Source of the DNA: Neofusicoccum parvum
Taxonomy: Eukaryota > Ascomycota > Dothideomycetes > Botryosphaeriales > Botryosphaeriaceae
NCBI GenBank assembly: GCA_020912385.1
Contig: CP087211.1
Location: forward strand, 2,170,001 to 2,234,000
Length of the DNA: 64,000 nt
Reading direction: 5' to 3'
Each line of letters starts with the position of its first letter. Position 1 is the first letter of the stretch. The translations under genes were made by a program, and so were the position numbers. The notes under the pieces are model-generated. The model had not been told where the DNA came from and searched no databases. It saw only the letters and a program-made list of their open reading frames with translations. Shown piece after piece: positions 43,818 to 58,210 of this stretch.

Positions 43818-46076
43818 TTACACAATGGTGATTGTGTAAAGGTACTTGCTGAGATGATCTTTCCCTTGAGCCCCAAATCGCGGGTCAATATGCCGCTCTT
43901 CGTAATCTCCGCTGTCCGGGCCGTGTACTTTATGGACGAGCAATTGCTCATCTACTTGCTGGAGAATGTGATGCATCGAGGGTCGCAAGTCGCAGTCTGT
44001 CAGGACGAGCGATGGTGAGATGTCTTCCTGTAACTCAACCCAAATCTTCTTCATCGAAAATGTGCCGATGCGCTGGAACTGCCCAGGACTGTTTGGCACT
44101 TTTGCTAGGATCATGCCACGCAACAGTACCTCTGCCTTCCCTTTGGAAGATTCCGCCGGGTGCTCTTCGAATCTGTATGCTCCCTGGATTACCGGCATGA
44201 GGAATACACTAGCTTTCGAGTAGTTGTCCAAAGCCTTCTGCCCGGAGGCTGTAGGCAACGAGGTTGCTTCATCGTATGAGAACGTGCCATTTTCTCCTTG
44301 AAAGCCGTTGGGGTGAGTGGATGGAGATGTGTTTGCGTAACCATTCCTCTCTTGTTCGTTTAATCTCCAGAGCCAGCATCGGATTCGGAGGTGGCCTGCC
44401 TTTACCTGCAAGTACGTGTCATCGCTCACAGGGGACACGTCGTAGTCGACAATCTCAACAAGCACGTTCTTTTCAGCGCCTTCACGGCACCTGGGGGGCA
44501 TGACATGGTAATCAGTGGACGCCCACGACCAAGAAGGCGCTCTGTAGACCTCCGGGCGACCGCACTCCGGCCGCCTTGCCTCATCGCCGACCCAGAACGC
44601 GCTCCACAGAAGCTGCTGCGCCAAGCACCGCGACCAGAGCCCGGCGAGATACTCGACGCGCGGCGGCGCTGCGCGGCGGAGCCGCTCCCCCACCTCCTTC
44701 GCGATGCCCGAGAAAGCGGGCAGCTTGTCTTCCTTCCTCGTGAACCCGGCCTGCGCGTACAGGACGACCAGGTCCGACCAGTAGAACATCAAGTCGTTGA
44801 ACGGCGTGCCCGAGGTCTGCGGCACCGTCTTCGGCAGGTGGCCGACGACCGCTCGCTCGGGCTCGTCCAGCGCTGGGGAGGCTTCGGACGCGATGCCGCG
44901 CTGGCACTCCCAGAAGATCATGGTCCGTCCGAAGTGCAGGACGCGGGTTGCGAGGAACCACTCTTGGATCACCCATCCTCTGGAGTATAACGGCTGGTCG
45001 TATCGCCCGAGGTGTTCCGTGCAGTGGGGACCAACCACCAAGTAGTCCTCTGGGGGCGATCTGGCGGAAATCGAGCGCACGGTCATTGTTCCGAAGAAGG
45101 CGGGGTCCTTTTGGGAGAAGCAGCCTTCTGACCCGTCTTTTGCGGCTGCGGCGGCGATGTTGCAGAGACCGTTCTTGTACACCAGACCCATCACAGAGCA
45201 CTCTTTCAGCCAGTCCTCCACCGAATCCTGTATTATGCAGAGGGAGTCGATCCAAAGATACCGGTAGCCCAGAGAGTGTACGGTGTGCACGGCATCTTGG
45301 TAGGTTTTTGGCAAGGACGACATGGGGATACCAGTGCGGAATTGCGCGAGACAGGCGCCGGTGAGTTTGAGAGTTAGAAACGATCCCCAGCAATGGCTCA
45401 GCGTGATGTACCGTGATCCCCGGGGAATTTCGTCTCGAAGGCACAGACGGATCTCGCCCGCAGTCGCAAACGAACCAATGTCGATGAGACGTGTTGGGAC
45501 CCAATCAGAGCTCGATGCCTCTATACATGTAGAATGATGTGATGTGCACTTAGTAAGCCACTGTTGTGCCTGCGCCAGCGATATTTCAGAGCCCGTGCTT
45601 GCGCTCTCTGAGAGCGGATTCTTTGGAGGCACATCATCTTCTCGGTCAGTGAGCTCCCACTGCTACAACGTTCGCATATGACAGAGAGACATACCTTTCT
45701 TCATGCGGCGCATGTGAAACTCAGAAATGTCCGTGTCTCCTTGAGAAAAGAAAACAAACCAGGTGCCGACGGGAACCCTGGGTGCGCTCATCCTCCATCT
45801 GAGGAGCTGCGCATCTTTCGCGATTGTCGGGTCTTGCACCCTCTCCAGCAAACTGGGAGGCAGACCTCCCAAAACAATGCCGCAAAACTTGCACCCGTCA
45901 ATGGCGGATTGCTTGAGGACTGGAAGGCTCTCATGATGGTCTCCATCATATCTCCGAGAGCTGTCGTTGAGGCGAACTTTGAAAAAGATGCCCTCACATT
46001 TTGGGCAAAGTTTGTGGGAGGAAAAGGCCTGGTGATTCGGATCCTCGGAAGCCAAAGCGAACGGCGTGTCAACCAT
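43818..46076 (-). CDS. HET-domain protein 2, 734 aa
   Basis: Exons 46076-45695 and 45640-43818 join in frame (RRMKKEDDVPPKNPLSES) across a 54-nt intron with a CTGAC branch site. The N-terminal part has KLCPKCEGIFFKVR and DGCKFCGIVL, paired cysteines typical before HET domains. Core: WVPTRLIDIGSF, YITLSHCWGSF, LPKTYQDAVHTVHSLGYRYL, WIDSLCIIQDSVEDWLKECS, then GLVYKNGLCNIAAAAAKDG. Later landmarks are GRYDQPLYSRGWVIQEW, ATRVLHFG, FWECQRGIASE and APSWSWAST. It seems intact. It is not a close duplicate of HET 1 (different linkers and C-terminus), so the two probably have separate partners. Expected role: death reaction on non-self fusion. Confidence 0.93.
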
Positions 46077-46737
46077 CGCGGTTCAGCTTTTCAGCCTTAC
46101 GACCTGGCCGAACTGGACGCTACAGCAATTCTGCAAGGGATTTTGTCCTCTACCGCTCGTTTTGCGTGCCACGTCAGCCTTGTCAAGTGAAGCCAATGAT
46201 TGGACTACGGCGGCGGAAAACCATGGAGGCTAAACTCCAGGGTTCTCTAGGCAACCGCGCGGACTTTTGCGCAATTGGGGGTCAAAGTGGACAGCAAATG
46301 GTGACGTCATGGATGGGGACTAAAACTGATCAACGCGAGTCAGGGACACCGCGTGGCGCAGTGCGGCTTTCATATTGAACTGAACTGGTCAAAATTACAC
46401 AGTGAATGAATTCTCATATCTAACAAATCCTCGCTTTTCGTTCTGTAAAGTCGAAAAGAATTCTGCTTGCAATCGAGGCATCATCATAATCGTCTCAAGC
46501 GTTCCACCTATGTCATCTGTCGTATATCATTCCACACCAACATTCTTTGTACACGTTCCTCAATTTACCTTCGCCTTTTCGCCACCCATCGTCATCGGGG
46601 ATAGGGGTCGTCGTTTTTACAACTTGGGGTGCACGGGGAGTTCAGAGGACGACGACACCGCGCTGGAAAACCCAAAGAGTCAGAAGATTGATGGCATTAA
46701 AAAAAAGAACAGCAGCTCATGAAGCAAAGGAATCTAT
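46077..46737. other. Intergenic between HET-2 start and katG stop
   Basis: Contains the HET-2 promoter and the katG 3' UTR. No gene recognised. Confidence 0.45.
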
Positions 46738-51225
<4,488 letters not shown>

Positions 51226-52899
51226 ATGGCAGACAGGATTCGACGACGTATTCCTTCCAGAGAGACGGTCCGGCAAAGGCTGACCTCTGTCAAAGCGTGG
51301 GAACTCGAGGTCGAGCCGAGCTCCCTGGCTCCCAGAGGCGCCTTCTCCAACGCCGACACGGATCCAACGCCAAAAGAGAAGCAGACATGGAAGGCTTACA
51401 CACTCATCTTCTACTGGTTCTCCGACATCCTCACCATTCAGGGATGGGAGTCAATGGCAACCATCATTAAAATCGGGCTCACATACAAGGAAGCCATCTG
51501 GTGCACTCTCCTCGGAGACTTCCTCATCGCCATCCCCGTCGTGCTCAACGGCCACATCGGCACACGCCTGCGCGTGCCCTTTCCCATCCAAGCGCGGAGC
51601 AGCTTCGGGTTCCACGCGGCCAAAGGCGTGGTGTGCATCCGCATCGCCACCGCGCTCTTCTGGCACGCTCTCCAAACCTACAGCGGCTCGCAGGTCATGG
51701 CGCAGGTTCTCACAGCCATCTGGCCATCGTTCGGACGGATGCCCAACCACATCCCCGCCTCGCAGGACATCGACTCCAAGACGCTGGTGGCCCACCTGCT
51801 CTTCTGGCTGCTGCAGCTCCCCTTCGTCCTCATCCCACCCCACAAGATGACCTGGTTCTTCTACACCAAAGCCGCGCTCATGATCGCCACCTCCCTCGGC
51901 ATCGTCGGCTACCTCGTCCACCGCGCCGGCACCTCCGGCGAGATCTTCAACCAGCGCCCCACCGTCGACGGGAGCGAACGCGCCTGGCTAACCGTCTACA
52001 TGCTCTTCCAGACCGTGTGCGGATGGGCGACCATGGCGACCAACATCGCCGACGTGTCGCGGTACGTCAAGTCGCCACGGCACCAGATCGTGCAAGCCGC
52101 CAGCCTTCCCCTCGTCGGGCTCTACATCGGCGCGATGGGCATGCTCGCCTGCAGCGCCAGCCGCGTCGTCTACGGCGCCTTCATCTGGTCGCCCGCCGAG
52201 CTCTTCACGCACTGGCAAGCCACGCGCGCCGGCCGCGCCGCCGTCGTCTTCGCAGGCCTCTCCTTCTGCCTCGCGCAGATCGGCATCAACATGTCCGCCA
52301 ACATCGTGTCGCTGTCCAACGACCTCGCCGGCCTCTTCCCACGCCACCTCAACATCCGCCGCGGCGCGCTGCTCGGCACGCTCGCCGGCGGCTGGGTCAT
52401 GGTGCCGTGGAAGATCTCGGGGTCCGCGCCGCAGCTGGTGACGTTCGTGTCCGCGCTCGCCATCTTCCTGGCGCCCATCGCGGCCATCCTGATCGCCGAC
52501 TACTTCGTCGTCAAGCGCCGCGCCGTCGACGTCCCGGCGCTGTACGACCCGCGCGGCCGCTACGCCTACTGGCGCGGCACGAACCCCCGGGCCGTCGCCG
52601 CGCTGCTCGTCGCCGTGGCGCCGAACCTGCCCGGCTTGGCCCACGACGTCAGTCCTGGCTTGCGCATCGGCGGCGCCGTGTATATCTACTATCTGAACTA
52701 CGCGGTCGGGTTCGGCGTCGCCGCGGCCGTGTATGTGGCGCTCAACGTCGTGTTTCCGGCGCGCGAGAGCCTGGTGCCGCGGACGGTGTACGCGTACGAC
52801 GACGCGTCGGCGGAGGAGGGGGGAGAGGGGTCGGGCGGGGAAGAGCGAGGGGAAAAGGGGGCGAGCGAGGTGCGGACGAGGCCCGATGTGCTGCCGTGA
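51226..52899 (+). CDS. NCS1-family permease (allantoin/uracil/purine-related, Fur type), 557 aa
   Basis: A single-exon plasma-membrane transporter of nucleobases or related compounds. Start ATG 51226 gives MADRIRRRIPSRETV, a basic cytosolic lead. The NCS1 signature follows: WKAYTLIFYWFSDILTIQGW, then SSFGFHAAKGVVCIRI (the conserved RSSFG helix), QMV-like SGSQVMAQVLTAIW, MTWFFYTKAALMIATSLGIV, ATNIADVSRYVKSPR (the TM8 N-x-D-x-S-R-Y element), and GINMSANIVSLSNDLAGLFP with NIRRGAL. About 12 hydrophobic segments are visible. The RYAYWRGTNPRAV box near the end is typical of Fur proteins. The hydrophilic tail (about 40 aa) is Glu/Gly-rich and encoded by suddenly G-rich DNA from about 52730. Substrate (allantoin, uracil, uridine, thiamine) cannot be decided. 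Confidence 0.92.
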   Translation: MADRIRRRIPSRETVRQRLTSVKAWELEVEPSSLAPRGAFSNADTDPTPKEKQTWKAYTLIFYWFSDILTIQGWESMATIIKIGLTYKEAIWCTLLGDFLIAIPVVLNGHIGTRLRVPFPIQARSSFGFHAAKGVVCIRIATALFWHALQTYSGSQVMAQVLTAIWPSFGRMPNHIPASQDIDSKTLVAHLLFWLLQLPFVLIPPHKMTWFFYTKAALMIATSLGIVGYLVHRAGTSGEIFNQRPTVDGSERAWLTVYMLFQTVCGWATMATNIADVSRYVKSPRHQIVQAASLPLVGLYIGAMGMLACSASRVVYGAFIWSPAELFTHWQATRAGRAAVVFAGLSFCLAQIGINMSANIVSLSNDLAGLFPRHLNIRRGALLGTLAGGWVMVPWKISGSAPQLVTFVSALAIFLAPIAAILIADYFVVKRRAVDVPALYDPRGRYAYWRGTNPRAVAALLVAVAPNLPGLAHDVSPGLRIGGAVYIYYLNYAVGFGVAAAVYVALNVVFPARESLVPRTVYAYDDASAEEGGEGSGGEERGEKGASEVRTRPDVLP

Positions 52900-54759
52900 A
52901 TCAGTTCTCTGGAGCTGAGGAGGAGGGGATGTGTTGTGAGGGGTTTCTGAGCGGGCGACTTCTGAACGCGAGCTGGCTCTTGGGTGTTGTTTTCTGCCTG
53001 CTGGGCCGGTAGCCGAAAAGTAAACAAACAAATAAAGGTGAATATAGAAGAAGGAAGAAAGGGAAAGAAAGAGCAGGGACCATTAAGTCGACAAAGATAG
53101 GAATTCTAGGACTTCGCCCTCTTCGCCCTTGCGAACTCTGGCGGATTTCCCTGTTCCATTGACAAGGTGGTCATCGGCTGCCCGGCACTGCCACGGTCGG
53201 TGCCTGCTGAGCTGGGCCTCGCCCCAAAAGCTACCACACCACTTGTGCAGCCAAAATAACACGGCCAATGGGAACTGTGTTTCATTACCTTGCCGGTCGT
53301 TTTTGGGGGCTGCGGTGCTGAGTCTGCCTTGCAGCCTAGCTGTTTCCGTAAACTGAAACAGCGCCCACGCCGCACCAGCCTCGGCGCGTAAATAGAAGCT
53401 GCAGTCGGGCGTTAAATACAGCGGGAAACATGGTCATAATGATGACAATCACTCGCCTTCAATTACAGCCTCAGGTCAATACCTCAGTCGCGCACGTTCT
53501 GGCTTATTCCTCGATCCAGGCCCGCACGCAACGCCATTGTTCGCGTCGAAAACCACCTTGTCACATCGAGATTCATCTACACCCATTGGCAGTGTCTATT
53601 AGCACTGCCTTGAGAAATTGATAGGGGCGATGGGCGGCCGGCCTGCCTCGAGATGAATGGCTCGGCTCAGTGTGAAGCGTGAACCTGCGTCGCGCATGAT
53701 TCCCCAGCACCTGAGTATTTGGTTCTCCGTCTCTCGCCTGTGCGGCCTTCAAGTCAGAGCAAGCTAAAGAACTCCCGTAGAAGAGCATCTAGGCATATTC
53801 GAGGCCCTACGCGTTCAGTAATTGGAACGGAGACGGCGAAGTGCCAACGCAGACAGCCACATTGACGTCCGTGCAGCAGTACACCTCGTGTTGACATGAG
53901 CATGCTGGAAATCTGACCGGGGTCATTTCTTCCCGCGTCATACTGGACAGTAGAGAGCGAACCGGAGAAGGTGGCGGCCTCGAGGAGAAACAGCACGACC
54001 TTGGCCGACCGCCGATCGCAGGCAATACACGACCACGCAGCCTCTGCCTTGCCAGGGACAGATCGATCCGTCATCTCGGTTGCGCTTACTCCTATACTTT
54101 GCAGAACTACTTTATTCCTTCGGATGCGCCTACCCCCGTTCCGCAGGCGAGGCCGAGAGTTCAGGGCCTAGTAGGACTAGGGCGTATAACGGGCTAGGAA
54201 GGAAGGGATTTTCTTCTCAAGAATCGGACTTGAGCAAGATCGCTGGGCCCATGATTCATCCTATACTTTCACTGACACCTGGATAGGTTGACGGTGCTCC
54301 CTTCACCATACGCCCGAGTTTCAAAGCCCTGGGTGTGGAGCACAAGCCTGGCCGTGTGGGCCTCCTTGTGTTGTGCTGCCACGGCAACACGCCCTCAAGC
54401 CCTCAGACTCTCCTCATCCGTGAACCAAAATGCCGCCCGTGCGTAGTCATCAGGACATCCTGAGATCCAATCAGGGTACCCTTCGTATCGATAGCCGTCC
54501 GCCGAAGAAAGTTCTGGAGGGGTATAAAACCGTGAGTTCTCACCGTTACCTCTGATCAACCTTCACAGATCAACCCTCCTTTCTACTTCCTCCTCCAGCC
54601 TACGCAAAGGAAGGCATTGTTCATCAAACTCCATCCCGCCTCCCACGCATCAGCACGCGGGCCTACCTCGCTCCGTCCCACCTTCGACGCGTCCCCGCAC
54701 GTGCCCTCCACCCTCAACCCTACCATCTCGACGCGTCACCTGCTTCTCCATCCTCCACG
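52900..54759. other. Intergenic before C2HC copy 3
   Basis: The only structure assigned is the TATA element at 54523-54530. Short frames occur without features. Confidence 0.45.
54523..54530 (+). promoter_or_regulatory. TATA box upstream of small C2HC gene 3
   Basis: TATAAAAC in context GGAGGGGTATAAAACCG, 237 nt before the ATG at 54760; no ATG intervenes. The flank GGAGGGGTATAAAA resembles that of copy 2 (GGAGGGTATAAAA). Confidence 0.55.
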
Positions 54760-54915
54760 ATGCAACGCGAACTCGACCAACTCCTCCTCGACAACCTCGT
54801 CACCATCTTGTCCAATATCAGACGGTGGGTGGCGAGATGCACTGTGTGCGACAATTGGATGCCGATGAGAGGAGGACAGCACATCTGTCCCGGGCCTAGC
54901 CGCTCGATCTCGTAG
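54760..54915 (+). CDS. Small C2HC zinc-binding-like protein, copy 3 (51 aa)
   Basis: Too short for most gene callers. The protein starts MQRELDQLLLDNLVTILSNI, an amphipathic Leu-rich helix, followed by CTVCDNWMPMRGGQHIC and ProGly (ligands Cys27, Cys30, His41, Cys43; conserved Trp33 and GlyGly 38-39), and ends PSRSIS. The motif spacing equals that in copies 1 (33199) and 2 (42643). It uses the first ATG after a good TATA box (54523). The helical N-terminus differs from the basic one in copy 1, so only the finger is shared. Function unknown; a Leu-rich helix plus a finger could mediate dimerisation. Confidence 0.6.
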   Translation: MQRELDQLLLDNLVTILSNIRRWVARCTVCDNWMPMRGGQHICPGPSRSIS

Positions 54916-55535
54916 GAGCATGCAGTCCTTCAAAAGGCGCGTGTTCCGTCAAACATACATGACTACATCTTCATGGGAGGACTCTATGAGGGCAGGGCAT
55001 CCCGGCTGGATCCAGGAACAACATGCACGACATGGAGACTCTCGCTGGCCGCTACGCTGAGAAACAAAGGTTGCAAGAAAGGCTGACACTATAAAAATTG
55101 GAGGAGCATGGAGGGCTTGTAAAGTGCTGGACGCTTTAGCTTGTGTGTTTATAGCACAACGCGAGTTCCAGAGAAAAGTGTGCACATGTTTGGACATTTA
55201 TGGCACCGTTTTCTAGATTGGATTTCCATCGATGCCGAACACTAAAGCTCGTAAAGAGTCTCTTTATTTCGTGTGTAGGGTGAGCCGACCGGTTTTCCAT
55301 TTCTGCACTGGCTTAGTAAGCTCTACACTCCTGTCATTATGGTAAGGTTTTTTGTATCTCTTACGTTTAGCACAATTAAATCCTACAAATATAAAGCGGA
55401 GTTTATTGGAGTGGCTATAACTTTTAGGATCTTGACGGGAGGAAAACTACCCTCGTAAGCATTCATCAGCATAGCCGTGAGGAAATTTACAGAGCTTTCT
55501 ATACCAAACTTGTAGAGCTTATTGCGCTCTACCAA
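54916..55535. other. AT-leaning intergenic region
   Basis: No gene recognised. The sequence becomes AT-rich from about 55190 to 55560, as is common for decayed DNA in fungi. Confidence 0.45.
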
Positions 55536-56071
55536 ATGAGCCAAGTTTGGTTATTTTGCGACCGTTTATTTGGGTATAAACTTAAGGCGCCGCTGAAGGG
55601 AACCCTGAAATATAAGGGTTCCGTGGATCGTGGTCCCACGGATTCTCTGCAGACTAGATTTTGGTACCGGGAGGATTTGCCGGAAAAGTTTGCGAACAAA
55701 TTTTTCAGAACAGAACTTAAAGAAGAGCGTGAAAGCAGCACTCATTGTACCAAATTACCTGGCAGGACACAACGTGCACCAGATATTTGGCCCACCCGGA
55801 CGACAAGGGCTTCGGCCATCTTTGCGACGTCCGCAACGGAATCGTGATGCACAAGTCACTGGAAAAGGCTTTTGACCTCGGCCGGGTCGCCATTGTTCCT
55901 GCCGGCGTCGTCAATTCCAGCAACTCTGATCCAGAAGAGAAACCCAGCAATCTTGTAGTTGTCATCCTGGACGACGAAATTAGGACCATGGATATTTTCC
56001 CCGGAATGCCGTTTGAAGCTATCGACGGTAGACGCCTCCAGTTAAGTTCAAGCACGCAGACCACCGCCTAA
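55536..56071 (+). pseudogene. Relic of a fungal HNH-nuclease-domain protein (HNH_2-like)
   Basis: The frame containing KAALIVPNYLAGHNVHQIFG (about 55728-55790) and the frame giving DDKGFGHLCDVRNGIVMHKS then LEKAFDLGRVAIVP (about 55800-55895) together resemble the fungal HNH_2 domain, in which an A-H-I-V-P box is followed by R-N-G and H-K-x-L-E-K-A-F-D. A one-base shift near 55795 separates the two halves. The position of the first conserved His is Leu here (ALIVP), so nuclease activity is doubtful even if the shift is an error. The C-terminal part (NLVVVILDDEIRTMDIF) continues the domain. Upstream text from 55536 has no recognised feature. Family call is by remembered consensus. Confidence 0.6.
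55599..55641. repeat. Two adjoining perfect hairpins
   Basis: GGAACCCT (55599-55606) pairs with AGGGTTCC (55615-55622) around an 8-nt loop. CCGTGG (55621-55626) pairs with CCACGG (55636-55641) around a 9-nt loop. They lie just upstream of the HNH relic. Confidence 0.5.
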
Positions 56072-57880
56072 GCATGCGATACTTCTATTCCGCATTCTGT
56101 ATGACGCTCCTGCGGCGCTAGAGGTTTTCTAGTAAGAGTTGGCGCCTAGACTGGTCTAAGATACTGCATAAGAAGCTATGGGGCTCTCCCGATAGGGCTG
56201 AATACGCCATAAGTCTATGGTGGCTGTCGTGAAGCGCATGGGCGCTTCGAAGGAGTTGTTTGAGTTGTTCAACTCTGGACATATGGCTAAAACGCATTCG
56301 GAAGAAGAATAACCGGACGATAAAGATGATTAAGCTGTATAAGCGTTTAAGAAATCGGTACTAGAGAAGGAGATTGGACCAAATCTTCCCTATGAAGATG
56401 AGGATAACCCTGACGACAGTATGCGCATGTGAGCATGCCTTAGATGACGAGTAGTTTCAACGATAACTTCATTCGCTACATTGATCTAGCAATAGCAGCA
56501 CACATAGCATGTCATTCGTTTGACCAAGAATTCCTGAATTTACTTAGTTGCACCTTTACGGCACATCAGGCAAGGCACCATTGGCGGGTGACATAAGCGA
56601 GGCGCTTAACCCAAAGTGGAGGGTAGCTTGAACTGGAGTCGGCTTTTCCTGCTGCGACTTTACGGAATGACAGCATGCGGTTTTTTATGATCCTTGTGTT
56701 TGAACTTATGTACGTGACAAGATGGTTAACGCCTGCCTTCATTGGCCCGCACACTTCATTGGCTCCAGTACAACAGCAATGATTGTTCAAACCAAACCGC
56801 ACCAATACGAGAAATCATGATTAACTATCTACCATTACAAATTCCACAACGCGTGTTGTGTCCCTCCATCATCTACATACGTCATGCATAACCAAACCAA
56901 ACAAGCATAAAAAAAACGCCATCTATCTAAAAACCCCAGGTATCACAAACCGAAAACCCCACTGAACATGCCCTGGAAAGAAAACCAAAACCTCGCTGCC
57001 CGCTTCACCCACCAAACACCCCTCTATCCCGCGCATTACCAATGCCCAACCAAACCCTCCACCACTCCCCGCGACACCAACCCAGAAGGAAACAAACAAA
57101 CCGCACACGAAACCACCGTCCTCCCCTGCCACCGCAACCCCCTCGCATCCCCATCAGACCAAGCAGACACAAACACCACCTCTCCACCCGCGCACCAAGA
57201 CCACCAGGCACCAACACAAGCCATGCAGGATGGAAGCGACGACCCCGACCACGACGAGACGGCCACGCTCGGGAGCGGGGAGACGGCGATCTCCGCCGCC
57301 GAAAAGGGCGGGAAGCGCGCGCGTGTGCGTGTGCGTGTGGGGCCGATTTAGATGGGGCGGGGGGGGGGGGGGGGGGGGGGGGGGAGGAGGCGGTGAGAGC
57401 GCGGCGAAAAAAAAGGAACAACGCGTGGAGTAGGTTGGTCGATGGTGGGTCGACCGGGTGATCCGGGGGTGTCGGTGGTGTCGTGTGCCCCCTTTTCCCG
57501 TGGTGTATTTTTTTTGTTGTTGTTGTTTTCGTGGCCCCTCCGGTTTACGCCGACCGGCGGCGTGAAGGGAGGAGAAGACGTTTTTGAAAGGGGAGGAGGA
57601 GGAGATGGGGTGAACATTATGATTATCGTTTAGTCGTCGACGATGCAAGGCGAATTATGATTATCGTGTTGTTTGTTGGTGCAAAGGCGAAAATGTTCCC
57701 ATGCCGATGGTCGTGATAGTTGTTGAGTGTTGGAAGAAACAAAAGAACCGGGTTTCGTCGAGAAAGTCGTCGTCGTTGTTATTGCTGGAGACACAGTCAG
57801 ACGAAGATGCCCCAGAAGCAACACCGAGCACACGTACCGTAATCCCAAAAATGTCGCGTGATCATCATTCCCTCTTGCAT
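56072..57880. other. Intergenic with a 26-G homopolymer
   Basis: No gene recognised. The left part is AT-leaning. The right part is low-complexity, with the G run at 57359-57384 and Pro/Arg-coding repetitive frames on both strands. Confidence 0.45.
57359..57384 (+). repeat. Poly-G tract of 26
   Basis: An uninterrupted run of 26 G, preceded by GGGGC and followed by AGGAGG. Such tracts form G-quadruplexes and are hard to sequence, so the exact length is uncertain. Confidence 0.8.
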
Positions 57881-58210
57881 TTACTGACCACCGGCATCCC
57901 TCGGCCACGGGCCCTGCGGCTTGGGCTTGCGCGTGCGCCTCGCCGGGCCAGCCGACGAGCGGGGTCTCTGATGCTGCACCATCTCCGACGAGGAGCCGCC
58001 AGCGGCACTGGTGACGGAGGAAGTAGGAGCGGAAGAGGAAGAAGGAGAAGCTCTCTTGCCCGGCCTGAACATGATTGGAAAGACGGAATTGAAGACGAAG
58101 AAGAAGGCTTGATGGAGGAAAGGACGGAAGGAGATGGTAAGCCAAGTAGTCGCTTTGAGCGTGAAGTCTTTGAAGTTGAAAGTGGTTGCTGCACGGAGGA
58201 TAGACATCAT
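57881..58210 (-). CDS. Hypothetical small protein, 109 aa, with hydrophobic segment
   Basis: Not recognised. The protein begins MMSILRAATTFNFKDFTLKA, has one hydrophobic stretch (PFLHQAFFFVFNSVFPIMF, about residues 33-51) and a Ser-rich then Arg/Pro-rich tail. A TATA-like CTATATAAC stands about 30 nt before the ATG, so transcription might start very near it. The frame is also open far upstream (to 58846), but that part reads like untranslated leader. It could be a real small membrane-associated protein or chance. Confidence 0.3.
   Translation of the reverse strand: MMSILRAATTFNFKDFTLKATTWLTISFRPFLHQAFFFVFNSVFPIMFRPGKRASPSSSSAPTSSVTSAAGGSSSEMVQHQRPRSSAGPARRTRKPKPQGPWPRDAGGQ

Noticed and set aside
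51501..53031. 503-aa + strand and 347-aa - strand frames over the NCS1 permease
   Set aside because: They are out-of-frame shadows of a GC3-rich gene, dominated by Arg, Pro, His and Ala, without motifs. The NCS1 frame has clear family text.
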